Shown here piece after piece: positions 49,483-58,146 of a DNA stretch of 64,000 nucleotides. Below the pieces are notes generated by a model that had not been told where the DNA came from, made no database searches, and saw only the letters and a program-made list of their open reading frames with translations. Position 1 is the first letter of the stretch. Each line of letters begins with the position of its first letter. The position numbers and the translations under genes were made by a program. The stretch covers positions 1 through 64,000 of the forward strand of contig JAPLCP010000079.1 of NCBI GenBank assembly GCA_026392155.1. Direction: 5' to 3'. This stretch comes from Armatimonadota bacterium (GTDB lineage Bacteria > Armatimonadota > Armatimonadia > Armatimonadales > Armatimonadaceae).

Positions 49483-52400
49483 ATGCCTCGCCGTTTTTTT
49501 GCTTGCGTCTCCGCCCTAGGGCTCGCTGGGCTCTGCTTAGCCGCTCCAGCCCCCCCCGCCCCCGCAAGCGGGGGAGCTGGTATTGGCGGGCTGGCGCGGC
49601 AGATTCTCTCGGAGAACTGCTTTGCCTGTCATGGCCCAGATGAGAAGCAGCGCAAGGCAGGACTACGGCTGGATTTGCCCAATCGCGCCGTGATTGGCGG
49701 GGATATTCTTGCCAGCACGCTCATCCAGCGTATCGCAAAGCCCGAAAGTGACCCGCTGGCAATGCCGCCCGCCATGAGCCATAAATCGCTCACGGAAGCG
49801 CAGAAAACGACACTAAGGCGCTGGATTGGCGAGGGCGCAACGTTCGAAAAGCACTGGGCGTTTACCATACCCTCCTCCCCAGCCCTCCTCCCAATCCTGG
49901 GAGGAGGGAGCCGGGTGGATGCCTTTATCCGAGCACGCCTTGCCAAAGAAAAACTCACGCTCGCTCCCGAGGCAGATAAACGGACTCTCTTGCGGCGTGT
50001 GACGCTGGACCTGACGGGCCTTCCTCCAACACCACAGGAGACAGAGGCGTTTCTCAAGGACACCACTCCGGGGGCCTACGAGCGTGTCGTAGATCGGCTT
50101 CTTGCCTCCCCACACTACGGCGAGCGCATGGCGATTGGCTGGCTGGATCTGGCACGCTACGCCGACACGCACGGCTACCACATCGACCCACACCGGGATA
50201 TGTTTCGGTGGAGAGACTGGGTCATTGCGGCATTCAACAACAACAAGCCCTACGACCAGTTTGTGATCGAGCAGCTCGCAGGAGACTTGCTCCCCAACGC
50301 AACCCGCGACCAGATCATTGCCACGGGCTTTAACCGTAATCACCCCATTAACTTTGAGGGCGGCGCAATCCCCGAGGAGTACCTCACGGCCTATGTCGCA
50401 GATCGTGTAGATACCACGGCAACAGCGTTTCTGGGGCTGACAATGCGCTGCGCTCAGTGCCACGACCATAAATACGACCCGCTCACACAGCGCGATTACT
50501 ACCGGCTCTTTGCCTACTTCAACAACAACGACGAGAACGGGCTGGACGGCACCAACGGCAATGCAAAGCCCTTTATCCGCGCTCCCTACCCGGAGCAAGA
50601 AGCACGTCTGGCGGAGCTGGAGAGCACGCAAAAGACACTCGATGCCAAGATCGCGGCGAAAGAGACAGGCCCCGTCGAGGTTCCCGCGCTCCTCGCAAGT
50701 GATTGGGATGCACAACTAGCGCCTGGGCTTGCCACACATCTGACTTTCGGCGGGAGTGGCGGCATTGTCAGTGGCGCCCTTGCCTTTAACGGCACCGATG
50801 CCAAAGACTATCCCGACCTGGGAGAGTTTGAGAGAGACCAGGCGTTTTCTTATGGCTGCTGGGTCATGCCCGAAGGCGGAAGCCAAGCGATTTTCTCTCG
50901 GATGGACAATGGTCTTGGGGTGCGGGGCTGGGATTTGTATCTTGCCGATGGACAGCCGATGGCGCACTTTATCCACAGCTGGCCCGATAACGCTCTTCGT
51001 GCCGATAGCAAAGAGCGCCTGCCGATGGGCAAGTGGAGCCATGTCTTTGTGACCTACGACGGCAGCAGTAAGCTCTCAGGTGTGAGGATCTATGTCAATG
51101 GAAAGCCCACCGAGCTTACCGCTGGCTCAGACTCGCTCAAGGCCACGATCAAGGTCAATAAGCCGTTGCGCCTCGCGGGACGCGACCAGGCAAGTGGCTT
51201 TAAAGGCAAGCTCGACGATATTCGCCTCTACAGCCGGGTGCTCTCCCCCACCGATGTTGCCTTGCTCGCCGAGACCGATCCGCTACGGCCTGCCCTAGCG
51301 CAACCTGCCGACAAGCGCACCCCGGAGCAGCAGCGCACTCTCACACGCTACGCCCTGCGTACCCGCGATCCGGAGTACCGCAAGCTGGCTGAGGAGAAGT
51401 CCAAAGCTGCCACGGAAAAAGACGCGCTTGACAAAGAGATCCCCACAACAATGGTGATGCAGGAGCGCAAGGACAAGCGCCCCACGTTTCTGCTGGAGCG
51501 CGGCGAGTACAACAAGCCCAAAGAGCGCGTCGAGCCAGGGCTACCCTCCTCCCTTCGCTTCGCTCTTCCCTCCTCCCAAGCTTGGGAGGAGGGCCAGGGA
51601 GGAGGGTCGCGGCTAGATCTCGCCAAGTGGCTTGTGTCTCCCGAGAACCCTCTCACCGCGCGGGTGGCGGTGAACCGCCTGTGGCAGCAGTTCTTTGGCG
51701 TGGGCCTCGTCAAGACCAGTGAGAACTTCGGGGTGCAAGGCGATGCGCCAAGCCACCCGGAGCTACTGGACTGGCTCGCGGTGGAGTTTCGAGAGTCGGG
51801 CTGGGATGTGAAGAAGCTGGTGCGCCGCATGGTCACAAGTGCGACGTATAAGCAATCGTCGGAGTGCACGCCCGAGCTTCTGAGGCGCGACCCGGAGAAC
51901 CGCCTGCTCGCCCGCGCCCCACGCCTGCGCCTTCCCGCTGAGCTGGTGCGCGACCAGGCGCTGGCGGTGAGTGGGCTGCTGGTCACAAAAATAGGGGGGC
52001 CGAGTGTGAAGCCGTATCAGCCCGCCGGTCTCTGGGAAGAGATGAGCTTCAAGGGCAACTTCTCCGCCCAGACCTACGAGCAAGACCACGGCGACAAGCT
52101 CTACCGACGCTCGATGTACACGTTTTGGAAGCGCACCGTCCCCCCGCCCAGCCTCCAGACCTTCGATGCCCCCGAGCGGGAGTTCTGTATCGTCCGACGT
52201 GGAGCCACCAACACCCCCCTCCAGGCACTGATCCTCCTCAACGACCCGACCTATGTGGAAGCCTCGCGCAAGCTCGCCGAGCGCCTGATGCGTGAAGCCA
52301 TCCCCTCAGCAGCTCAGCGCATTGCCTTTCTCTACAGCGTCCTGCTGGCCCGCGCTCCACGCGCCGAAGAGACGTCCTTGCTCATGACGATTCTTAACCG

Positions 52401-52560
52401 TCAGACCACCGCGTTTCGCAAGAGTCCGGAGAATGCGAAAAAGCTACTCCGTGTCGGGGAGTCGCCCCTAGATACGTCTTTGGATACGATTGACCTCGCG
52501 GCATGGACGGCAGTCTGTAGCACGGTACTCAACCTGGACGAAACCATCACGCGGGGCTAA
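49483..52560 (+). CDS. PSD1/DUF1549-DUF1553 cytochrome c domain protein with LamG-like domain
   Basis: NCFACHGPDEKQRKAGLRLD, ERMAIGWLDLARYADTHGYHID, MRCAQCHDHKYDPLTQRDYY; three palindromic inserts read through in frame. Confidence 0.92.
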   Translation: MPRRFFACVSALGLAGLCLAAPAPPAPASGGAGIGGLARQILSENCFACHGPDEKQRKAGLRLDLPNRAVIGGDILASTLIQRIAKPESDPLAMPPAMSHKSLTEAQKTTLRRWIGEGATFEKHWAFTIPSSPALLPILGGGSRVDAFIRARLAKEKLTLAPEADKRTLLRRVTLDLTGLPPTPQETEAFLKDTTPGAYERVVDRLLASPHYGERMAIGWLDLARYADTHGYHIDPHRDMFRWRDWVIAAFNNNKPYDQFVIEQLAGDLLPNATRDQIIATGFNRNHPINFEGGAIPEEYLTAYVADRVDTTATAFLGLTMRCAQCHDHKYDPLTQRDYYRLFAYFNNNDENGLDGTNGNAKPFIRAPYPEQEARLAELESTQKTLDAKIAAKETGPVEVPALLASDWDAQLAPGLATHLTFGGSGGIVSGALAFNGTDAKDYPDLGEFERDQAFSYGCWVMPEGGSQAIFSRMDNGLGVRGWDLYLADGQPMAHFIHSWPDNALRADSKERLPMGKWSHVFVTYDGSSKLSGVRIYVNGKPTELTAGSDSLKATIKVNKPLRLAGRDQASGFKGKLDDIRLYSRVLSPTDVALLAETDPLRPALAQPADKRTPEQQRTLTRYALRTRDPEYRKLAEEKSKAATEKDALDKEIPTTMVMQERKDKRPTFLLERGEYNKPKERVEPGLPSSLRFALPSSQAWEEGQGGGSRLDLAKWLVSPENPLTARVAVNRLWQQFFGVGLVKTSENFGVQGDAPSHPELLDWLAVEFRESGWDVKKLVRRMVTSATYKQSSECTPELLRRDPENRLLARAPRLRLPAELVRDQALAVSGLLVTKIGGPSVKPYQPAGLWEEMSFKGNFSAQTYEQDHGDKLYRRSMYTFWKRTVPPPSLQTFDAPEREFCIVRRGATNTPLQALILLNDPTYVEASRKLAERLMREAIPSAAQRIAFLYSVLLARAPRAEETSLLMTILNRQTTAFRKSPENAKKLLRVGESPLDTSLDTIDLAAWTAVCSTVLNLDETITRG
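49551..49577 (+). repeat. Family B palindrome in CDS (encodes PAPPAPASGGAG)
   Basis: CCCCCCCGCCCCCGCAAGCGGGGGAGCT, nearly identical to 38713-38741. Confidence 0.75.
49868..49913 (+). repeat. Family C palindrome in CDS (encodes PSSPALLPILGGGS)
   Basis: CCCTCCTCCCA ATCC TGGGAGGAGGG at 49883-49908; same core as the 26.4-kb inverted repeat. Confidence 0.85.
51543..51607 (+). repeat. Nested family C palindrome in CDS (encodes PSSLRFALPSSQAWEEGQGGGS)
   Basis: Outer ACCCTCCTCCCT/AGGGAGGAGGGT (51543-51554/51596-51607), inner CCCTCCTCCCAAG/CTTGGGAGGAGGG (51568-51593). Confidence 0.85.
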
Positions 52561-52568
52561 CGCAAAAA

Positions 52569-52600
52569 AACGAGCGGCATTTTTTGCCGCTCGTTTCGTG
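52569..52600. terminator. Bidirectional intrinsic terminator
   Basis: AACGAGCGGCA TTTTT TGCCGCTCGTT, A-run on the left and T on the right, between convergent genes. Confidence 0.85.
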
Positions 52601-52610
52601 TTCATGTGAT

Positions 52611-52796
52611 CTACTTCGCCAAAATCTTTGCCTGGTTCGCCAGAATCTCTTCCTGGTTCGCCAGGAGCTTTTTCAGGAGTGCCTGGTTTTCCATAATCAC
52701 CGATTGATTCTCAACAATAGTCTTCTGATTGGCGATAATCATCGCCTGGTTCCCCAGGATGCTCTCCTGATTCGCCAACACAGCATCACTACTCAT
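52611..52796 (-). CDS. 61-aa heptad-repeat coiled-coil-like protein
   Basis: MSSDAVLANQESILGNQAMIIANQKTIVENQSVIMENQALLKKLLANQEEILANQAKILAK*, 7-residue period with NQ. Confidence 0.7.
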   Translation of the reverse strand: MSSDAVLANQESILGNQAMIIANQKTIVENQSVIMENQALLKKLLANQEEILANQAKILAK

Positions 52797-53924
52797 CTAG
52801 TTTTTCTTTCCTTTCTCGGAGAAGTTCCCACCGTAGACCTCGCGGTAGGTCTTCACTGCCTCGTCCTCAGAGGGCAGGCGCAGGCCATCAGTGAAGCGGT
52901 TCATGAAGGCAAAGCGGCAGGTCTGGTGAAGCACTTCAAAGGCTGCAGGGCCGGGGAAGGACTTCTGTAGAGCCAGCCGATCCGCTTCGTTAAGTGCCCC
53001 GGGCGTTTTGGTGAGCTTGCGGGCAAAGTCCACGGCGGCTTTTTCATCGGGACTGAGGGCACTGTCTGACTTTTCGAGGGCGAGGAGCTTGCCAATCTCC
53101 ACACCCTGGCGGCGCAGGCCTTGCACTTGGTGGAGGACACAGTACCGGCAGCCATTGGCCTGCGAGACGGCGAGCGAGACCTGGAGCAGGGTCGTGCGGG
53201 GGACAATCACAGGAGGCGCAGGACTTCCGGCGGGGCGGGGCGGCGTCATCCAAGCATCGTGGATGTCAGGGACGCGTACCATGGCGCGCTGGGAGTTGGG
53301 GATCGCGATGCCCAGACTACTGCTCGCAGGGTTCTTCGCACGCTCTAGGAGTGCCGCCGCCATGGCAAGTTCGGCATCGGAGGCAAGCGCAACGCGAGCA
53401 ACCGTCAGTTCACTGATGTCTTGCCGGGGAAGCTGCGGGGCCGTGCTAGCCAGCCATGGCTCGGGAGTCACTCCAAGGCCAATGGTGAGGCGCGAGAAGT
53501 AGTTGAAGAAGCACGTCACCATCGTCAGCTCGATCACCTGCGCATCGTTGAAGCGCGTGTTGACGAGGTTAAATGTCTCGTCGCTGACTCCATGAATGTC
53601 CCGCGTCAGATCCGCGGCGTAGCGCACAGCAAGCGCGGTGCGTGGGTCGCCCCCCCCGACGGCCTTAGCGAGCCGCTGGACATGCGCTTGGGCATAGCGG
53701 GCCTGGCACTGCGGGGTGATCTGGCTTCCCATTGCGAGTTTGAGGCTTGCGGGGAGTGTTCCGCCAAAGAGCACCACGCGCACCAGCTTGGCCAGCCGCG
53801 CCGCCGCTTCCGGGCTCGCACCGGCCGTTGCTTGCAGAAAGTAAGGAACCCGCCCCGCAGCTTCTAACGAGTCCACAGAAGCCGGAGTGAAGCTGCCATC
53901 AAGAGGAAAGACAATGCTAGGCAT
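52797..53924 (-). CDS. Carboxymuconolactone decarboxylase/AhpD-like protein
   Basis: LTMVTCFFNYFSRLTIGLG.., QANGCRYCVLHQVQGLRRQGVE; two-domain layout. Confidence 0.8.
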   Translation of the reverse strand: MPSIVFPLDGSFTPASVDSLEAAGRVPYFLQATAGASPEAAARLAKLVRVVLFGGTLPASLKLAMGSQITPQCQARYAQAHVQRLAKAVGGGDPRTALAVRYAADLTRDIHGVSDETFNLVNTRFNDAQVIELTMVTCFFNYFSRLTIGLGVTPEPWLASTAPQLPRQDISELTVARVALASDAELAMAAALLERAKNPASSSLGIAIPNSQRAMVRVPDIHDAWMTPPRPAGSPAPPVIVPRTTLLQVSLAVSQANGCRYCVLHQVQGLRRQGVEIGKLLALEKSDSALSPDEKAAVDFARKLTKTPGALNEADRLALQKSFPGPAAFEVLHQTCRFAFMNRFTDGLRLPSEDEAVKTYREVYGGNFSEKGKKN

Positions 53925-53926
53925 GG

Positions 53927-54811
53927 CTAAAAATCGGCCTTGAACTGAAGTGTTCCCTGAGCGCTGGCCGTGGCATCGTCTTGACCGATCGTCAGGCCAG
54001 GAGGATTGACTTCATTGGCACCGGTTCCCACTCTAGCCCCAAACTGTGCGAAGCGAATCGCACCGCGCTTTTGCCACTTGGCATGGCCATCGCAGAAGAG
54101 CAGGTTGGCACCGTCGTTGTGGGTGCTGTCGTAGTACATGTTGGCGAAGCCGGTGTAGAGCCCCGTGCTCAGCACCAAGCGCGGTTTCTCCTGGGCGGCG
54201 CGGAAGAAGTTGCGCACTTCGTGGGCGAAGATAATATCGGCAGGCGCGGAAATCGCGGCGATCGAGCGACCTGCGGGAATCCCGTTGAGCAGGATATTGC
54301 CATTGCCTGCCCCTGCCACGTTCACCTCACAGATTCCGCCAGTCGGGTTACTCCCCGCCGCTGCGTTCGGACAGGTGCCATCGGAGGAGCGGGGCTTTGC
54401 CTGAGGGCACTTGAAAAGCTGGATGTTTTTCACGTAGGGCTGAATGTCGCGTGCCCAGATGCGGTGCGTGCCTGGATTGGCGGCATTAAAGGGCTGCATC
54501 CAGCCAAAAGTCTCACCGAGCCCCGCACTATGCGCCGTGGCAGCATCGGGCCAGCGTGGATCGGTTATACCGTTGGTTCCCAGCGTCGAGTTGGCGGGCA
54601 GGACTTCGTCGTAGTCCTGGGTGTACATCATCAGCCCCGTACCGACTTGTTTGAGGTTGGAGAGACAGGACGTCTGGCGTGCTTTGGCACGGGCCTGAGC
54701 AAAGACCGGAAAGAGAATAGCAGCAAGTATCGCGATGATGGCGATGACAACGAGAAGCTCGATCAGCGTGAAGGCCACGCGACGGCGCGAGGAGGAAGTA
54801 ATAGAAAGCAT
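53927..54811 (-). CDS. DUF1559 prepilin-like protein with type IV N-methylation motif
   Basis: [47 protein letters not shown]-terminal [11 protein letters not shown]. Confidence 0.95.
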   Translation of the reverse strand: MLSITSSSRRRVAFTLIELLVVIAIIAILAAILFPVFAQARAKARQTSCLSNLKQVGTGLMMYTQDYDEVLPANSTLGTNGITDPRWPDAATAHSAGLGETFGWMQPFNAANPGTHRIWARDIQPYVKNIQLFKCPQAKPRSSDGTCPNAAAGSNPTGGICEVNVAGAGNGNILLNGIPAGRSIAAISAPADIIFAHEVRNFFRAAQEKPRLVLSTGLYTGFANMYYDSTHNDGANLLFCDGHAKWQKRGAIRFAQFGARVGTGANEVNPPGLTIGQDDATASAQGTLQFKADF

Positions 54812-54933
54812 GCGGCAAGGCTATCAGGTGAAAAATAGTCCAACAAGGGCATTGCACCCCTAAGGCAGGGATAAACGGCCCCTCTGAACGCCCCACGGCA
54901 GGGAAATAGCGCCTCCATCACGAACCTTTAGCC

Positions 54934-55968
54934 ATGAAGACACCCACGGAACTCCTCGCGGATCTTGTCGCCCTTCCTGGCCCTCCCGGCCAAGAAGATG
55001 CCGTGCGCGACTACCTAGCCCACACGCTTGAGGAGCTAGGTCTGCCGTGGCGTGTGGATGCTAAAGGCAACTTTCTCTGTGGCGCGGAGAACCCCAAGGT
55101 CATTGTCACCGCGCACTTAGACGAGATCGCGCTCATGGTCGCAGGAATGCGCCACGATGGCTCCCTGGCCGTGATTCCCCTCGGCGGCGTGCAACCCTGG
55201 AAGTGGGGCGAGGGGCCGGTTGAGGTGCTTCCCTTAGAGGGCGGCGAGCCTATCCCCGGCGTGCTCTCGTTTGGCTCGATCCACACCAGCCATCCCGCCA
55301 CGGCCATCGAGCGCAGCCGCGCGGGAAACGCCCTGACCTGGGGCGATGCACGGGTTCTCATCAGCCCGGTTCAGGATATTCCCGTCGGCTCCCGAGTTGT
55401 CATGGCCCGCTCACGGCGTACCCTCTGGCCGATGGGCGATAAGCTCAGCAGCTACTTCCTCGACGACCGCGCGGACTTAGCTGCCTGGCTGAAAGTCATC
55501 GAGGCAATCCAAGGCTCCCCCAAGCTTGGGAGCGGGATATTATTTGCCGCCACGGCGTCGGAGGAGCTAGGCGGCCACGGTGCCCTCTGGCTCCTTGGCA
55601 ACACCCGCCCGGAGGTCTGTATCGCGCTGGAGATCGGGCCGATTGCCCCGGATAATGCCATCCAGCTCAGCGCCACCCCCACCTGCTGGGTCACCGACGG
55701 CTACGCCCCCACCGATCCCAAAGACATCGCCCTCGTGCAACGCGCGGCTCAGAGCGCTAAGACCGGCGTCCAGTTTCAGGCACTCACCCGCGGCGGCTCC
55801 GATGCAAGCTGCGCGGCGGCACAAGGGCTCTGTGCGCGGCCTATCACGCTCGCCTTCCCCTGCGAAAACACCCACGGCTTTGAGATCATGCATAAAGATG
55901 CTATGGGCAAGCTCGCGGCTCTGACGAGAGCTGTCCTGGAGGCGCTAGAGCAGGAATCCACCCCGTGA
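54934..55968 (+). CDS. M42-family metallopeptidase
   Basis: LVALPGPPGQEDAVRDYLA, VIVTAHLDEIALMV, SYFLDDRADLAAWL, ATASEELGGHGA, RGGSDA. Confidence 0.88.
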   Translation: MKTPTELLADLVALPGPPGQEDAVRDYLAHTLEELGLPWRVDAKGNFLCGAENPKVIVTAHLDEIALMVAGMRHDGSLAVIPLGGVQPWKWGEGPVEVLPLEGGEPIPGVLSFGSIHTSHPATAIERSRAGNALTWGDARVLISPVQDIPVGSRVVMARSRRTLWPMGDKLSSYFLDDRADLAAWLKVIEAIQGSPKLGSGILFAATASEELGGHGALWLLGNTRPEVCIALEIGPIAPDNAIQLSATPTCWVTDGYAPTDPKDIALVQRAAQSAKTGVQFQALTRGGSDASCAAAQGLCARPITLAFPCENTHGFEIMHKDAMGKLAALTRAVLEALEQESTP

Positions 55969-56004
55969 CTGTCGAATGCCTAGCCAGGAGGCTGAGTAAT
56001 TCAC

Positions 56005-57126
56005 ATGGCATTTAGTGGTAGAGCGGCAGTTTTGACTGAGGCGGGAAAAGACGTCGAGCTGATTGATATCTCGGTGGCGGAGCCCGCACCCGACGATGCG
56101 GTGATTGAGGTAGTGGCAAGCGGCGTCTGCCACACGGACCTGACGATCAAGATGCAACAGGGCGCGGGGATGAAGTTTCCGATTATCCTAGGGCACGAAG
56201 GCGCGGGGATTGTGAAGGCGGTGGGAAGCAACGTGACGCACCTCAAGCCTGGTGACCCCGTGGTGATTGCCTACCGCGCTCCATGCGGAAACTGCCCCGC
56301 CTGTCGGCGCGGCGATCCACGGCGCTGCTACATGGCGCTACGTCCCACTACGCCCATTACCCGCGTCGGAGACGATGCACGGTGCTCGCAAGTGCTGCGC
56401 TGCGGGACGTTCTCCACGATGACCGTGGTCAATGCCAAGGCGGCGATCAAGATGCCGGAGAGCATGCCGCTGGACAAAGCGTGTCTTTTAGCGTGCGGCG
56501 TGATCACCGGTGTTGGGGCGACGATGAACACAACCCAGGTCTGGCCGGGCGCGAGCGTCGCCGTGGTGGGCTGTGGTGGCGTGGGGCTCTCGGTGATTCA
56601 GGGCGCAAAGATCCAGGGCGCGAGGCAGATCATCGGTGTGGACGTGAACCCAACCAAGCTAGAGTGGGCGAAAAAATTCGGCGCGACACACTTGGTCAAC
56701 GCACTCGACGGTGATCCCGTCACTGCCGTCCGCAACTTAGTGACCGACGACTGGCCCGGCTACGAGGGCGGCGTGGACTTTGCCTTCGAGGCCACGGGCC
56801 TGATGAAGTGTATCGAGCAAGCCGTGCGCATGGTGAACTACAACGGCACGGCGGTCAATATTGGCTTCCCCGGAAAAGACGCGGAAGTGACGCTCAACGT
56901 CGGCAATATTGACACGGGCGTCTACTGGAACAAAGTGAACCTCAAGGTCTGCCACTGCGGCGACGCACTCCCCAGCCACGACTTCCCGCTCCTTGCCCAG
57001 CTCTATCTGGACGGCCGTCTGGATCTCGACGCGATGGTCACGGGCTACGTCAAGCTAGACGAGGTCGAGCACGCATTCCACACCATGGAAACCGGCAACG
57101 TCATCCGCTCCGTCATTCGGCTGTAG
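56005..57126 (+). CDS. Zinc-dependent alcohol dehydrogenase (class III/mycothiol-type MDR)
   Basis: ASGVCHTDLTIK, GHEGAGIVKAVGSNV, CGNCPACRRGDPRRC, VAVVGCGGVGLSVIQGA. Confidence 0.9.
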   Translation: MAFSGRAAVLTEAGKDVELIDISVAEPAPDDAVIEVVASGVCHTDLTIKMQQGAGMKFPIILGHEGAGIVKAVGSNVTHLKPGDPVVIAYRAPCGNCPACRRGDPRRCYMALRPTTPITRVGDDARCSQVLRCGTFSTMTVVNAKAAIKMPESMPLDKACLLACGVITGVGATMNTTQVWPGASVAVVGCGGVGLSVIQGAKIQGARQIIGVDVNPTKLEWAKKFGATHLVNALDGDPVTAVRNLVTDDWPGYEGGVDFAFEATGLMKCIEQAVRMVNYNGTAVNIGFPGKDAEVTLNVGNIDTGVYWNKVNLKVCHCGDALPSHDFPLLAQLYLDGRLDLDAMVTGYVKLDEVEHAFHTMETGNVIRSVIRL

Positions 57127-57256
57127 CCCCCTCGATCAGAACGAGGGGACGGGAGAGCTAAAGCTACGAAGGCCGTTCCGGCCATAGGAATTCGGTATGG
57201 GCGGCACGCCCTTTGTAGCCGCAGGCTCTCCAGTCCCGCCCCTCTAACGGGCGGGA
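57127..57256. repeat. ~130-bp multi-hairpin palindromic element, family E (second copy)
   Basis: Terminal hairpins CCCCTCG/CGAGGGG and CCCGCCC/GGGCGGG; CTTTGTAGCCGCAGGCT aligns with CTTTGCAGCCACAGGCT at 35918-35934. Confidence 0.75.
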
Positions 57257-57270
57257 CACCAAACGGGGAG

Positions 57271-58125
57271 CTATTTCGGCTTGGGCTTCATGAACGCCTC
57301 GCCCTCGGGGTCGGACTTATCGTTCTGACCCTCGATGATCCGGGAGATCATGGCGCGGGCTTCGATGCTCTTGGCAGGAAATGGGAGCATGGCGTTTTTG
57401 ACCACGTAGCTTGAGCGCACCAGCTGGCGGGTCTTGGCATCTAGCCAGTAGGTCTCGGTGAGCTGGAAGTACTCTTTCTCCGTGATCCCGTAGGCCGTGG
57501 GAAAGCTCGCCTTTAGCTCAACCTTGAGGCAGTCTAGGCCCAGAACCGTCTCGTTGCCCACCAGCGTGGAGTTAAACGTCACGATCTTGTTCTTGAGCAT
57601 GGGGTTTGGCAGGTCCGTCTTCCAGGAGTCGCCCGCCTTCACGCCCACGGGAGGCACAGGAAGCGCACTGAGGAGCGGCAGGAGCCTCTGGGTCTGATCG
57701 CCAGGATCGGCCAGCGGATTGAGCCGCTTGAGTACCACGCCGTTCTTACCAAACGTGATCGTCACCGGCTTCACTTCGTCGGCGGGAGGCAGGGGCATTC
57801 CGTTGAGAGAGGCGGCGCTCCCCGGCTCATCAAGCTGCTCCCAGATCACATTTCCCTCGGGCGTAAGCTCGCGCGTGGTGTTCTTGGAGGTACTCCGAAC
57901 CATCAGATCCACCTCACCGGAGTCATCGGGCGTGCGGGCCAGGATCCGAATGTAGGTGCGGTAGCGCAGCTCCTCGCCTTTTTTATGCGCAAACGTCCAG
58001 CCCGGCGCAGCGGCTACGGCCTGCGTCGTTGCGGCAACTGGCGCTTGGGCGCGGGTCAGGGAAACCACCAGAGCGAGCAGGGCTCCCGTGGCAAAAATCG
58101 CGTGTGGTACTCTCGACTTTCTCAT
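57271..58125 (-). CDS. Secreted hypothetical protein
   Basis: Signal peptide MRKSRVPHAIFATGALLALVVSLTRAQA; start reset to 58125, divergent from selB. Confidence 0.7.
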   Translation of the reverse strand: MRKSRVPHAIFATGALLALVVSLTRAQAPVAATTQAVAAAPGWTFAHKKGEELRYRTYIRILARTPDDSGEVDLMVRSTSKNTTRELTPEGNVIWEQLDEPGSAASLNGMPLPPADEVKPVTITFGKNGVVLKRLNPLADPGDQTQRLLPLLSALPVPPVGVKAGDSWKTDLPNPMLKNKIVTFNSTLVGNETVLGLDCLKVELKASFPTAYGITEKEYFQLTETYWLDAKTRQLVRSSYVVKNAMLPFPAKSIEARAMISRIIEGQNDKSDPEGEAFMKPKPK

Positions 58126-58146
58126 GCGGGTATGATACCAGAACCT

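Noticed and set aside
49813-50715. 300-aa minus-strand ORF in the PSD1 gene
   Set aside because: Shadow ORF opposite a well-supported DUF1549/DUF1553 protein; its PSSQDWEEGW peptide comes from the palindrome.
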